A stretch of 64,000 nt of DNA from Janibacter sp. HTCC2649. Lineage in GTDB: Bacteria > Actinomycetota > Actinomycetes > Actinomycetales > Dermatophilaceae. Below the pieces are notes generated by a model, which saw nothing but the letters and a program-made list of their open reading frames with translations, did not search any database and was not told where the DNA came from. The stretch spans positions 2,918,139 to 2,982,138 of the forward strand of contig NZ_CH672413.1 in the NCBI RefSeq assembly GCF_000152705.1, in the 5' to 3' direction. The position numbers and the translations under genes are program-made. Positions 32,569 to 41,169 of this stretch are shown here, in pieces (position 1 is the stretch's first letter; every line of letters begins with the position of its first letter).

Positions 32569-33831
32569 ATGAGCACCGCAGCCGTCGACTCGACCATCGC
32601 CACCCTGTGGCGGGTCGAGTCGCCGCGGCTCATTGCTCGCCTGGGCCGGCTCGTCGGCGACCTCGACACCGCCGAGGAGCTGGCCCAGGACACGTTCGCC
32701 GCAGCCGTCGAGAAGTGGCGAGCGGACGGCATACCCGACAATCCGGCGGCGTGGCTGACGACGACGTCGCGCTACCTCGCCATCGACCGAATTCGCCGTC
32801 GGGACACCGGTCGTGACAAGTTGCGGACCGTCGCCGCGACCACTGCGGAGACGACCGAGCTGGACGTGGACCGCATCGTCGACGGCGATCTGGCGGATGA
32901 CCTTCTTGGCCTGATCTTCATGTCGTGCCACCCGTTGCTCGCCCCTGATGCCCGGTCGGCACTGGTGCTCAAACTCGTCTGCGGCCTCACGACGGCCGAG
33001 GTGGCTCGGGCCTTCCTCACGCCGGAATCGACTGTCGCACAACGGATTGTGCGCGCCAAGCGGACTCTGGCTGCGGCAAACATCCGCTTCGAACTGCCCG
33101 GAGAAGGTGAGCGACCCAAGCGTCTCGATGCCGTCCGCGAGGTCGTCTATCTCGTCTTCAACGAGGGGTATGCCGCGTCGTCCGGTGATGCTTGGGTGCG
33201 CACCGATCTGTGCCACGAAGCGTTGCGGTTGGGGCGGATGCTCGTGGCGCTCACCCCGAAGGATCCCGAGTCGCTCGGGCTGCTCGCGCTCATGGAGATC
33301 CAGACGTCGCGACTCGCGGCTCGAGTCGGCGCGGACGGCGAGGCAGTGCTGCTGCTCGACCAGGATCGTTCGCGCTGGGACCGGTTGCTCATCCGCCGCG
33401 GGTTGGAGCTGATCGACCGGATCGATGCCCTGCGTGGGACGGCCGGGCCCTATGCGCTCCAGGCGGCGATCGCGGCGTGCCACGCGCGTGCTGCGACAGC
33501 GGAGGAGACCGACTGGGTGCGTATTGCTGCTCTCTATGACGGGCTGGTGCAGGTCGTGCCCTCGCCTGTCGTCGAGCTCAACCGGGCGGTGGCGGTGGGG
33601 CGGGCGTTCGGTGCCGAGGCGGGGCTCGAGATCATCGCACCGCTGCGGAGTCTGCCGGCGCTGGAGAGCTATCACCTGCTGCCCGCTGTCGCTGGCGATC
33701 TCGAATGCACGGCCGGGCTGCACGAGCAGGCGCGCGAGGACTTCCTGCGCGCTGCGTCACTGGCAGGCAACGCCCAGGACAGGGCGACGATGCAGCAACG
33801 CGCCGCAGAATGCGCAGTCCACTCGACCTGA
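32569..33831 (+). CDS. ECF42-type RNA polymerase sigma factor with C-terminal extension
   Basis: The 420-residue protein has sigma region 2 (IARLGRLVGDLDTAEELAQDTFAAAVEKW and AAWLTTTSRYLAIDRIRRR). Region 4 follows (LVLKLVCGLTTAEVARAFLTPESTVAQRIVRAKRTL), then a helical repeat domain of about 220 residues including LDAVREVVYLVFNEGYAAS and VELNRAVAVG, the ECF42 hallmark. No anti-sigma gene is adjacent. The C-terminal domain is thought to regulate this group, together with the DGPF partner encoded just upstream. Confidence 0.93.
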   Translation: MSTAAVDSTIATLWRVESPRLIARLGRLVGDLDTAEELAQDTFAAAVEKWRADGIPDNPAAWLTTTSRYLAIDRIRRRDTGRDKLRTVAATTAETTELDVDRIVDGDLADDLLGLIFMSCHPLLAPDARSALVLKLVCGLTTAEVARAFLTPESTVAQRIVRAKRTLAAANIRFELPGEGERPKRLDAVREVVYLVFNEGYAASSGDAWVRTDLCHEALRLGRMLVALTPKDPESLGLLALMEIQTSRLAARVGADGEAVLLLDQDRSRWDRLLIRRGLELIDRIDALRGTAGPYALQAAIAACHARAATAEETDWVRIAALYDGLVQVVPSPVVELNRAVAVGRAFGAEAGLEIIAPLRSLPALESYHLLPAVAGDLECTAGLHEQAREDFLRAASLAGNAQDRATMQQRAAECAVHST

Positions 33832-33849
33832 ATGTGTGAACCTTGCGCC

Positions 33850-34833
33850 ATGACTGAGGTGGGGGAAATGACGCAGGTGGGGAACACGAGCGAGGCGGGG
33901 CAGCCGGGGAAGTCGGGGGCGTCTGTCGGGGCGGACCGTTGGCGGGTGCTGCCCGGGTGGGCAGTGTTCGTCGCGAGCGGGGTGGCGTTCTGGGTGGTGG
34001 GCTACCTGCCCTGGATCGTCGAGGGGATGCACGTGGAGGTCTCATCCGCGTGGCCCCGATTCGACACCCTCAAGGGGCCCGTGGTTGGACTGCCGTTCGG
34101 TGAGTACGCCTTCCAGGCACTGCTCGTCGGCGGTGTCATCGGCGGCGCGGCGGCACTTGCCGTGTCACGGTTGGCGTCGCCGGGTGTGAGGTTCCCACGG
34201 GCCATCGCCTCGACCGGGGCCGTCATCGCGCTGGTGGCGGCGCTGGGCCAGACCCTCGTCACTGTCAGGCCGGCACTCGTGGACACGGACGAGGCCCGTC
34301 TCCTCATCGGCGCGTTGATCCTCACTTCGCTCGGCTCGGGGCTCTTGGGAGTCGTGGTCGGTGCCGGTGTCGCCCGAGCGAAGGGGTGGCCGTGGCTCCT
34401 TGGCGGGGCCATGGTCGCGTCGCTCCTGGGGCCCTGGCTCGTGGACGTGATTGCGCGCAATCCTGCCGATGACCCGCAGTGGCTGATGCGCATCGCTAGG
34501 TGGCACCCCTGGGTCGGCGGTATCGCCCTCGGTGTCGTCCTCGCGGTCTTCGGCTACCGTCCTGCCGCGCGACTTGTCGGCTGGCTGGTCGCGCTCGCCA
34601 TCGCGTGGGTCCTGCCCTCGGCCCTGACGGCCATGTCGTACGTGACCTACTACGGCAAGCAGGGCACCTTGAGCCGCGACCGGATCCTTGAGGTCGCCGA
34701 TGCCGGCCGGGATGTCTTCGTGCAGTCGCTCCAGCCGAGCAACCACCACATCGGGCCGCTCGTCCTGGCCGTGGTCATCGGAATCGCTGGCGCGACGTCG
34801 AAGCTCAGGGGAGCCACCGACCTTCCCGCATGA
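33850..34833 (+). CDS. Multi-span membrane protein of unknown function
   Basis: The 327-residue protein has a Gly/Ser-rich N-terminal tail and about eight hydrophobic spans, including WAVFVASGVAFWVVGYLPWI and ALLVGGVIGGAAALAVS, and an extracytoplasmic-looking loop with YGKQGTLSRDRILEVADAGRDVF before the last span. I do not recognise the family. ATG 33832, in frame, directly follows the sigma-factor stop, but MCEPCA looks unnatural as a start, so ATG 33850 is preferred. It overlaps the convergent gene by 29 bases. Confidence 0.72.
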   Translation: MTEVGEMTQVGNTSEAGQPGKSGASVGADRWRVLPGWAVFVASGVAFWVVGYLPWIVEGMHVEVSSAWPRFDTLKGPVVGLPFGEYAFQALLVGGVIGGAAALAVSRLASPGVRFPRAIASTGAVIALVAALGQTLVTVRPALVDTDEARLLIGALILTSLGSGLLGVVVGAGVARAKGWPWLLGGAMVASLLGPWLVDVIARNPADDPQWLMRIARWHPWVGGIALGVVLAVFGYRPAARLVGWLVALAIAWVLPSALTAMSYVTYYGKQGTLSRDRILEVADAGRDVFVQSLQPSNHHIGPLVLAVVIGIAGATSKLRGATDLPA

Positions 34834-35260
34834 GCATGCGGTCGACGAGTTCGGGGTACTCACGCCAGGCCTGGATCGTCACCGGAGTCACGACGTATGC
34901 CGCATGGTCCGGACCCGCTTCGCGCGGGTCCCAACCGGTGCGGGCGGCATACGCCTCCCAGCGTGCCGAGGGCACGGACGACAGTGGCACCTCGACGACG
35001 GTGGCATCGACCATGATCACGTCGCGCAGCTCGCCGAGCGAGAGGCGAACGAGTCCGCTGGCGCGCATGTTGCGTCCCGCGGGGGTGCTGCGACCGGTCG
35101 CGAGGAGCAGGTCGCGGCCATCCCAGTCGAAAGAGAGTGGGACGAGCCCCGGCGCGCCGCCGTCGGGGTGCGCGGTCGCGACCCAGAGATCGATGTCGCT
35201 CTCGAGGTGGTGGCGGGTGTCGGCGAGGCGCACATCGCGGGGTCGGGGAGCTGCGTCCAT
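34805..35260 (-). CDS. Pyridoxamine 5'-phosphate oxidase family protein
   Basis: The 151-residue protein has the split barrel strands DLWVATAHPDGGAPGLVPLSFDWDG and LLLATGRSTPAGRNMRASGLVRLSLG, then DVIMVDATVVEV, and a C-terminal VTPVTIQAWREYPEL. It resembles F420/FMN-binding PPOX proteins that recognise mycothiol or deazaflavin cofactors, and the cofactor is undecided. It is a single gene on the minus strand whose 3' end overlaps the membrane-protein gene. Confidence 0.82.
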   Translation of the reverse strand: MDAAPRPRDVRLADTRHHLESDIDLWVATAHPDGGAPGLVPLSFDWDGRDLLLATGRSTPAGRNMRASGLVRLSLGELRDVIMVDATVVEVPLSSVPSARWEAYAARTGWDPREAGPDHAAYVVTPVTIQAWREYPELVDRMLMREGRWLP

Positions 35261-35419
35261 GGCTCACATCCTGCCCTGTCAGCGGCTCGCGAAGGCATTG
35301 TCGGCGGTCGTTGTTAGCGTGGTTTCGGTCGGGGTTGCGCCTCGGTCAGGTGTGGGGTGCCTTCGCGTGAATTCGACTGTGGCAGTGGCGAATTCAGCCC
35401 AGAGCGTAGCCGCAAACAC

Positions 35420-35449
35420 TTGACAGTCGAACGTGAGTTCTAGGACAAT
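35420..35449 (+). promoter_or_regulatory. Canonical housekeeping promoter for the DUF222/HNH gene
   Basis: TTGACA (35420-35425), 18 bases, GACAAT (35444-35449), then seven bases including GGGGG to ATG 35457. It is the most consensus-like -35 in the window. Confidence 0.6.
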
Positions 35450-35456
35450 TGGGGGC

Positions 35457-37124
35457 ATGGACGAGACACCCGGAACCGACATTGCGCGACTGCGCGCAGC
35501 GTTGGAGGGTGCCCGTGACGCGTTGGTTTCGGACGGCTCGGGGGCGGGTCCGTTGGGGGATGTGTTGACCCGGCTGAGCGGCCCGGAGCTGGCGGAGTTC
35601 ATGCGTCTGGCCGATGAGGTCAAAGCACGTGCGGGGGCCGCGCAGGTGCGCGTCACCGCGGAGGCGGCGCATCGGGGTGAGTTCACGTCCGCTCGTCGCG
35701 GGGAGGGGTCGGTGCATGCCTGGGTGCGTGAGCATGCGCCGTCGTTGTGTCAGGACGGGGCGGGTCAGGTCGCGCAGTTGGCGCAGGATGTGGCGTGTTC
35801 GGTGCCGGGCGGGTTGTGGTCGACGGCGGGTCCTGGGGCGGGGGCGTACGCGGACCCGGAGAAGCCTGAAGGGATTGTGTGGGCACGGGTGCTCACCGGC
35901 GAGGTGGGGGCGAAGCTGGCGCTCAAGGTGTTGCGGGAGGCTGCCCGGTTGGGGGAGATGTTGGAGCCGGAGGCGGTGCCCACGGTCGCGAAGGCGATGT
36001 GCGACTTCGGGGTGGCCTGGGGTGCGGGCGAAGTGCCGAAGCTGCGTCATGAGCTGATTGCCCGGTTCGGGCGTGAAGGGGAGTTCGATGACGTGCAGGA
36101 CCGGTTGCGGTCCGGGGCGTACCTGTCCAGTCCTCGTATCCAGGATGGGGATGTCACGGCGTACGAGTTGGCTTTGACTCCGGAGCAGGCGGCGATGTTG
36201 GAGGCCGCGATCGGGCCCCTGTCCAAGCCCGTACCCAACGATGAAACAGGTGAGAAGGATCTTCGCCCGGCGGGGCAGCGTCGTGCGGAGGCATTGGCTG
36301 CGGTGTGTGGGCGGGTCGCGGGGGAAGACGCTGCGGCGCAGGATTCACCGGGTGGTGCGGGCACGACGGTGCACGTGAACATTGACTTCGATGACCTCCT
36401 GGCCCACTTCCCCGACCACGAAGACACTGACACTGCGCCTGACCTCGACCGTGAAACTGAGGGTTCCGGGTGTGGACGGGTGATGGTGTCGCGGGCTCAG
36501 GCCACGATGCTGGCCCCGGCGGTCGTGCGCCAGCTCGCGTGCGACGCCGACATCATCCCGGTCGTGTTCGGCTCGAACGGGGAGTTGCTCGACCTGGGGC
36601 GGGCCGTGCGGTTGTTCGCGAAGAAGCAACGCCGGGCGCTGTGGCACCGGGACAAGACGTGTACGTACCCGGGCTGTGACATGCCCGCGGGGTGGGTCAA
36701 GATTCATCACCTCATCCACTGGGTCGATGGTGGGGATTCCGACCTGGCCAACGCGGCCCTGCTCTGTCAACGCCACCACACCCACGTCCACGACAAGCGC
36801 TTCATCGCGACCGTGCACCCACCCGATGAACACGGCCGATCCGTGACGTGGGACCTCAGCCCGGGCTCGTACGACCGGGACCTCCCGGCCCGCCTCAATC
36901 AGATCCGGCGGGAGCGCGCGAAGCAACGTGCCACCGCGGAGCGGGGGGCGGCCGAACGCGCCCGCCTCGACACCGGACCCCCCGATCCCTGGGCCAACGA
37001 GCCACCGGATGACCTCCTCATCCAGTGGGCTGACGAGTTCCTCGCCGAACAGCAGGCCGCTGAAGCCTGGGCGGCGCAGAACGATCACTGGGACGATATT
37101 CGCGAGTTCGACCTCACCGCGTGA
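35457..37124 (+). CDS. DUF222 and HNH endonuclease domain protein (13E12-like)
   Basis: The 555-residue protein has an N-terminal DUF222 helical domain, with LTPEQAAMLEAAI near residue 241. Its C-terminal HNH nuclease motif is CTYPGCDMPAGWVKIHHLIHWVDGGDSD near residues 402-430, completed by LLCQRHHTHVHD. A mixed-charge helix rich in Arg and Ala follows, with RARLDTGPPDPW, then an acidic tail. These proteins are multicopy in many actinobacteria and related to the mycobacterial REP13E12 repeat. Their DNA target is not known. The G-C content at codon third positions dips slightly (ttg, gtg and gcg runs), hinting at a different history from its neighbours. Confidence 0.88.
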   Translation: MDETPGTDIARLRAALEGARDALVSDGSGAGPLGDVLTRLSGPELAEFMRLADEVKARAGAAQVRVTAEAAHRGEFTSARRGEGSVHAWVREHAPSLCQDGAGQVAQLAQDVACSVPGGLWSTAGPGAGAYADPEKPEGIVWARVLTGEVGAKLALKVLREAARLGEMLEPEAVPTVAKAMCDFGVAWGAGEVPKLRHELIARFGREGEFDDVQDRLRSGAYLSSPRIQDGDVTAYELALTPEQAAMLEAAIGPLSKPVPNDETGEKDLRPAGQRRAEALAAVCGRVAGEDAAAQDSPGGAGTTVHVNIDFDDLLAHFPDHEDTDTAPDLDRETEGSGCGRVMVSRAQATMLAPAVVRQLACDADIIPVVFGSNGELLDLGRAVRLFAKKQRRALWHRDKTCTYPGCDMPAGWVKIHHLIHWVDGGDSDLANAALLCQRHHTHVHDKRFIATVHPPDEHGRSVTWDLSPGSYDRDLPARLNQIRRERAKQRATAERGAAERARLDTGPPDPWANEPPDDLLIQWADEFLAEQQAAEAWAAQNDHWDDIREFDLTA

Positions 37125-37201
37125 GCAGGCATGGCCGCCTGCCTGGGTGAGGTGAGCCCGTACCCCGCTCGTGCACTGGCGTGAGGCCCTAGTCTCACGC
37201 C

Positions 37202-37579
37202 ATGACCACCGTCGCGTTCGTCCTCGCCGGCATCGCAGCTCTCATCCACGTCTACATCTTCCGACTCGAGTCGCTCGCCTGGACCGACCCCAAAACGCGG
37301 GCCGCGTTCGGCACCACAGCGGAGACCGCCGAGGTGACCAAGCCACTGGCCTACAACCAGGGCTTCTACAACCTCTTCCTCGCAGTCATCGCCGTCATCG
37401 GCATCGTCCTTGCTGCCGGTGACTCGGACAGTGCAGGCAAGGCGCTCATCTATGCGGCGTGCGGCTCCATGGTCGCCGCCGCCCTCGTCCTCGTGACGAG
37501 CGATGGCAGCAAGTTGCGCGCCGCTCTCATCCAGGGCCTGGCGCCGGTCCTTGCGGTCATCGCCCTCCTCCTCAGTTGA
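37202..37579 (+). CDS. DUF1304 family membrane protein
   Basis: The 125-residue protein has four spans: VAFVLAGIAALIHVYIF, FYNLFLAVIAVIGIVLAA, ALIYAACGSMVAAALVLV and a C-terminal ALIQGLAPVLAVIALLL. KPLAYNQGFYNLFLA is the DUF1304 signature. The function is unknown. TAGTCT followed by six bases and ATG 37202 suggests a leaderless message. Confidence 0.88.
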   Translation: MTTVAFVLAGIAALIHVYIFRLESLAWTDPKTRAAFGTTAETAEVTKPLAYNQGFYNLFLAVIAVIGIVLAAGDSDSAGKALIYAACGSMVAAALVLVTSDGSKLRAALIQGLAPVLAVIALLLS

Positions 37580-37623
37580 TCAGTTGATCTGTTCAACGGT
37601 GGGGGCGGAGTAGCGTCACTGGC

Positions 37624-37992
37624 ATGGCAGCACCCGCAACCTTTTCCGAGTCCGATGACCTCGACCCGGCGGTCCCCCCGTCCGGTCCGGGATGCGTCGA
37701 ATGCACTGCGGCACAGGGATGGTGGGTGCACCTGCGCCGCTGCACCGCCTGCGGGCACGTCGGCTGCTGCGACTCCTCACCCGCCCAGCACGCGAGCAAA
37801 CACGCTCGCGAGAGCGGCCACCAGATCATCGCGAGCTACGAGCCCGGTGAGGTCTGGTTCTGGAACTACAGCACCGAGGAGATGGGGCGGGGCCCGGCAC
37901 TGGCCGAACCATCCGCCCACCCCGAGGACCAGCCGACGCCCGGCCCCGAAGGTTCAGTCCCCGACAACTGGCGCCATCTCATCCACCCCTGA
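37624..37992 (+). CDS. UBP-type zinc-finger protein
   Basis: The 122-residue protein contains a complete ZnF_UBP domain: GCVECTAAQGWWVHLRRCTACGHVGCCDSSPAQHASKHARESGHQI in outline, residues about 23-68, with the Cys and His ligands intact. The segment VWFWNYSTEEM follows. In eukaryotes this domain binds free ubiquitin C-termini. Bacterial versions occur in actinomycetes, where the ligand is unknown. TAGCGT lies seven bases before ATG 37624 with no ribosome site, so the gene is probably leaderless. Confidence 0.9.
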   Translation: MAAPATFSESDDLDPAVPPSGPGCVECTAAQGWWVHLRRCTACGHVGCCDSSPAQHASKHARESGHQIIASYEPGEVWFWNYSTEEMGRGPALAEPSAHPEDQPTPGPEGSVPDNWRHLIHP

Positions 37993-38012
37993 GCGGACGG
38001 CATACCCAACGC

Positions 38013-38426
38013 ATGAATGACGCAACGAGGCTGCTCGGCGAGCAGCAGTATGTCGAGCTGACCACGTTCCGCCGCAACGGAACTCCCGTCGCGACGCCGG
38101 TGTGGATCGCACCCGACGGTGACGACCTGCTCATCGTCACCGTGGACGACACCGGCAAGACCAAGCGCCTCGCACACACCGCGCGCGTCGAACTGCGCCC
38201 GTGCGACATGCGCGGCCGGGTGGACACAGACGCTCCGCGGTATGCCGCCCGCGCGCGAGTTGAGCGTGGCGAAGCAGCGGTGGCCCGGGTGAAGAAGGCT
38301 GTGGGTGCGAAGTACGGCTGGTGGTATCGCGCGCTGACCCTCTTCGAACCGGTCCTCGATCGGCTGCCCGGGCGCAAGGTCCGGGCAGCGATCATCGTCA
38401 CCGACGTGGAGCTGCTCGAGTCCTGA
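38013..38426 (+). CDS. PPOX-class F420-dependent oxidoreductase-like protein
   Basis: The 137-residue split-barrel protein has YVELTTFRRNGTPVATPVWIAPDGDD, GKTKRLAHTARVELRPCDMRG, and VGAKYGWWYRALTLFEPV. It is a paralogue of the protein at 29560. The GKTKRL and KYGWW blocks mark the F420-binding Rv2074/Rv1155-like branch, but cofactor use is inferred. Its end overlaps the convergent SRPBCC gene by 29 bases. Confidence 0.85.
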   Translation: MNDATRLLGEQQYVELTTFRRNGTPVATPVWIAPDGDDLLIVTVDDTGKTKRLAHTARVELRPCDMRGRVDTDAPRYAARARVERGEAAVARVKKAVGAKYGWWYRALTLFEPVLDRLPGRKVRAAIIVTDVELLES

Positions 38427-38883
38427 GCTCCTTCTCGATCGAGCGTCCGAAGCCTGAGCCCATCGCTGCGAGGACGCCCTGCATCGTCGCCTGGATCGCT
38501 GGCTTGGCAAGGCGCGGGAACGGCAGGTCCACGGTGACGGTCAGCTCGATCCGCAGGTGGGTCGACCCCTTGCCCGCGTCCGTGAGGTCGTAGCGGCCGT
38601 CGGTCCCGGCGCGCTCCGAACCCTTGCTCGGTGGTGCGTGGGTGAAGGTGATCGTCGACTTCGGGTCGTGGGTCATGGCCTCGGTGAAGCCGATCTCGAA
38701 CGACTGCCCCAGCACCGGGATGTTGACGAGCTGCCAGTGCCAGAGGTCGCCCTTGGCCGTGATGGACCGGACCATCGGCGTCAGCCGGGCAATGGCCTCC
38801 GGGTCGGTGAGGACGTCCCAGACGAGTTCACGCGGATGCCCCACGGTGGCCTCGGACGTCTTGGTCGCGGAGAAGGTCGCCAC
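38398..38883 (-). CDS. SRPBCC family protein at the end of the radical SAM operon
   Basis: The 161-residue protein has ATVGHPRELVWDVLTDPEAIARLTPMV near its start, then LTVTVDLPFPRLAKPAIQATMQGVLAAMGSGF, the SRPBCC fold with a long C-terminal helix. Members carry lipids or polyketides. The GTG start at 38883 lies two bases after the stop of the upstream membrane-protein gene, so it is co-translated. Its place in a putative lipid operon is suggestive of a hydrophobic ligand, but that is inference. Confidence 0.82.
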   Translation of the reverse strand: MATFSATKTSEATVGHPRELVWDVLTDPEAIARLTPMVRSITAKGDLWHWQLVNIPVLGQSFEIGFTEAMTHDPKSTITFTHAPPSKGSERAGTDGRYDLTDAGKGSTHLRIELTVTVDLPFPRLAKPAIQATMQGVLAAMGSGFGRSIEKELRTRAAPRR

Positions 38884-38885
38884 GG

Positions 38886-39299
38886 TCAGTACCCCGAGGA
38901 CCCATTGATGATCGACACGCACGCGCCGCCGAGGACGAAGCTCCCGATGGCCAGGCCGATCATGAGGCCGACGCCCCACGGTCGGGTGCTCTTGCCGAAG
39001 AGGAGGGGAACGCCCAGCAGCGTCGGGATGACGGTCACGAGGAAGACCTTGAGCTCGATGGGGATCTCGAGATTGACGAGGGCGAAGGCCAGGATCGGCG
39101 CACAGATCGAGACGACCCCGCCGATGAGGAACCCGAAGAGGGTCTTGGCCCACGACGGCAACCCGGACGCAGCCGGTGGTCGGCCGTAGGGGTTGGGCGG
39201 GCCGTAGGGCGGAGGCGGCCCCTGCGGCGGCGGCCCCTGCGGAGGTGGACCTTGCGGGGGTGGACCCTGTGGGGGTGGGCCCGGTGGCGGCTGGGTCAT
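38886..39299 (-). CDS. Small membrane protein with PPPQG repeats
   Basis: The 137-residue protein has a proline-rich cytoplasmic N-terminus (about five copies of GPPPQ, then YGPPNPYGRPP) followed by three or four membrane spans (LFGFLIGGVVSICAPILAFAL, FLVTVIPTLLGVPLLF, VGLMIGLAIGSFVLGG). Pro/Gly/Gln-rich tails on small membrane proteins are common in actinomycetes and often serve as interaction modules. The repeated codons give an imperfect DNA repeat near 39200-39290. ATGA overlap couples it to the upstream gene. Confidence 0.82.
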   Translation of the reverse strand: MTQPPPGPPPQGPPPQGPPPQGPPPQGPPPPYGPPNPYGRPPAASGLPSWAKTLFGFLIGGVVSICAPILAFALVNLEIPIELKVFLVTVIPTLLGVPLLFGKSTRPWGVGLMIGLAIGSFVLGGACVSIINGSSGY

Positions 39300-39601
39300 G
39301 TGAGCTCCCATGGTCCGAATCCGATGACGAGGGCGGCTGCCCCCAGGATGCCGAGCAGGCCGAGGTAGGCCAGGACGATGCGGGTGTCGCCGAGCAGGCA
39401 CTTCGACTTCAGCAGCCCGGCCCGTCGAGCCTTGCTGTAGCCGACGACTCCGAGCCCGGCGAAGAAGACGAGGGCGATCGGCCCGAGAAGCCAGCCGAGG
39501 AGGGCGATCGTCGCGAAGATGCACAGCCGCAACGGATCGAAGACTTCTGGCTCGGCAACAGGGAGAGCCGGATCCGTGGGGACGATGCGCGGGTCAGTCA
39601 C
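39296..39601 (-). CDS. Conserved two-span membrane protein
   Basis: The 101-residue protein has a proline-rich start (RIVPTDPALPVAEPEVFDPL), a first span (CIFATIALLGWLLGPIALVFFAGLGVVGY), the basic loop SKARRAGLLKSKCLLGDTR and a second span (VLAYLGLLGILGAAALVIG). The loop sequence is one I associate with unnamed actinomycete membrane proteins. GTG 39601 overlaps the radical SAM stop (GTGA), and its own stop overlaps the next ATG. Confidence 0.75.
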   Translation of the reverse strand: MTDPRIVPTDPALPVAEPEVFDPLRLCIFATIALLGWLLGPIALVFFAGLGVVGYSKARRAGLLKSKCLLGDTRIVLAYLGLLGILGAAALVIGFGPWELT

Positions 39602-41169
39602 GATGGCCGTCCGGTTGCTGTGGAGATCCGGGTGCGGGACAACGGTGCCCACGCCTGAACTGCGCAGAACGGAGCGCACTGGTGGGCGTCGGTCTCGGCG
39701 TTGACGGTCGCGACGTGGACGCAGCACTGGGTGAGCCGCTCCTCGATCATCGTGTTCATGTCCATGAACGGCTTCACGGTCACGCGGAGCACTCGTTCGC
39801 CGAGCATCGTCCGTAGTCGCTCGTGCTGGCCCGGCAGCTTCGAGGACGCCAGGGTCGCGAGGGTGCCGATGCCGATGTCGCAATTGGCGCAGATGTCCTT
39901 CCAGATCGAGGCCATCGACGGGTGCGACAGGGACGACTGCTCGCTCAGCAGGTCGAGCAGCGAGCCCTTGACGATGGCCTTCATCGTCGCGGGGATGGTG
40001 TCGTCGGCGATGCGGTTGGCGAGCAGGTCGGGCTCGAGGTCGAGCCATTCCTTGAGGCGGTCGTGCCCGATGAGGCTCGTGAGTGACTTCCACGATCCGG
40101 AGTCGTCCTTGAGCATGTAGCCGACCGAGCAGCAGTGCGGGTGGCTGCAGGGGAGCGCGGTGAGGTCACGCCACGTCACCTGGCCCGCCGTCTGGCCCTC
40201 GAGCCGGGCGAGCACCCCGGTGTGGGTCAGACGGTTGAGCGGGTCGACCCCCGAGCCGCGGCCACTGCCGAAGACGGGCTGGATCGTCACACCGCCGACA
40301 TAGGGCGTGTCGAGGGCCCGCTTGATGACGTAGCCGATCTCGTCGTCGTTGACCCCGAGCGATGCCGTCATCGTCAACGTGGTGAAAACCCCTGCGGCAG
40401 AGAGGCGTTCGATCGCTCGCTCCTTGAAGCGTCGGATGTCCGCGCCACGGTGGGCGATCGAGGCCTCTGCGGACTCCCCGTCGTACTGGAGGTAGACCTC
40501 GACGCGCTCCCGGTGCCGCCGCAGCAGTGCCACGAGTTCGTCGTCCTGCGCGACCCGCAACCCGTTGGTGTTGATGAGGATCCGCACGATGGGTCGCGCG
40601 ATGACCGCTTCGAGCAGCTCCTCGAGCTGCGGATACAGCATCGGCTCACCGCCCGACAGCATGAGCACGTCGATCCGGCCGTTCTCTCGCGAGAGCCGGG
40701 TGTCGATCGACGCGAGCACCTGCTCCAGCGGCGCAACCGACGCCAGGGCCGGTGAGGACTCGGCAAAGCAGGTCGGGCACTTGAGGTTGCAGTGGTCGAG
40801 CAGGTCCTCCAGGAGGATGCAGGTGTGCTGGGTCTGCATCTGCGGCAGCCCGTCCTCGTAGGCGCTCGGCACCGGTTTGAAGTTGCCCGTCAGGTCCGGC
40901 TGGTGGACCTTGGTGGGGGCCGTCCACTGCTCGAGGTAGCTCAGGATCTCGGGTGACTCGTCATAGAGCGTGCGGACCAATCCGTGGTCGGGACAGCCGC
41001 GCTCGAGCCAGACCCGGTCGTCGCGCACCGCGAGCCAGCCACTGAGTCGCCGGACCTCAGCCAGGGGCCGGTCGGGCTGCTCCTCGTGACACAACGGGCA
41101 GAACGCGTTGACGTAACGGTGCACGCGATAGTCGCGCAACGGCATACCCGCTCCTCGTTCTGCACTCAT
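39598..41169 (-). CDS. Radical SAM enzyme resembling archaeal tetraether lipid synthase (Tes/MJ0619 group)
   Basis: The 523-residue protein has the radical SAM cluster C127-x3-C131-x2-C134 in CNLKCPTC and the SAM motif LSGGEP near residue 175. It adds two further cysteine-rich regions: an N-terminal finger with C24, C27, C59 and H62 (CPLC...CPDHG), and a C-terminal set C482, C483, C498 and C502 (CCVH...CAPFC) preceded by VKPFMDMNT. A CSHPHCC segment lies in between. These extra clusters match the Tes family, which joins lipid chain ends through unactivated carbons. Substrate identity is inference. It overlaps the Lgt-like gene by four bases. Confidence 0.85.
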   Translation of the reverse strand: MSAERGAGMPLRDYRVHRYVNAFCPLCHEEQPDRPLAEVRRLSGWLAVRDDRVWLERGCPDHGLVRTLYDESPEILSYLEQWTAPTKVHQPDLTGNFKPVPSAYEDGLPQMQTQHTCILLEDLLDHCNLKCPTCFAESSPALASVAPLEQVLASIDTRLSRENGRIDVLMLSGGEPMLYPQLEELLEAVIARPIVRILINTNGLRVAQDDELVALLRRHRERVEVYLQYDGESAEASIAHRGADIRRFKERAIERLSAAGVFTTLTMTASLGVNDDEIGYVIKRALDTPYVGGVTIQPVFGSGRGSGVDPLNRLTHTGVLARLEGQTAGQVTWRDLTALPCSHPHCCSVGYMLKDDSGSWKSLTSLIGHDRLKEWLDLEPDLLANRIADDTIPATMKAIVKGSLLDLLSEQSSLSHPSMASIWKDICANCDIGIGTLATLASSKLPGQHERLRTMLGERVLRVTVKPFMDMNTMIEERLTQCCVHVATVNAETDAHQCAPFCAVQAWAPLSRTRISTATGRPS

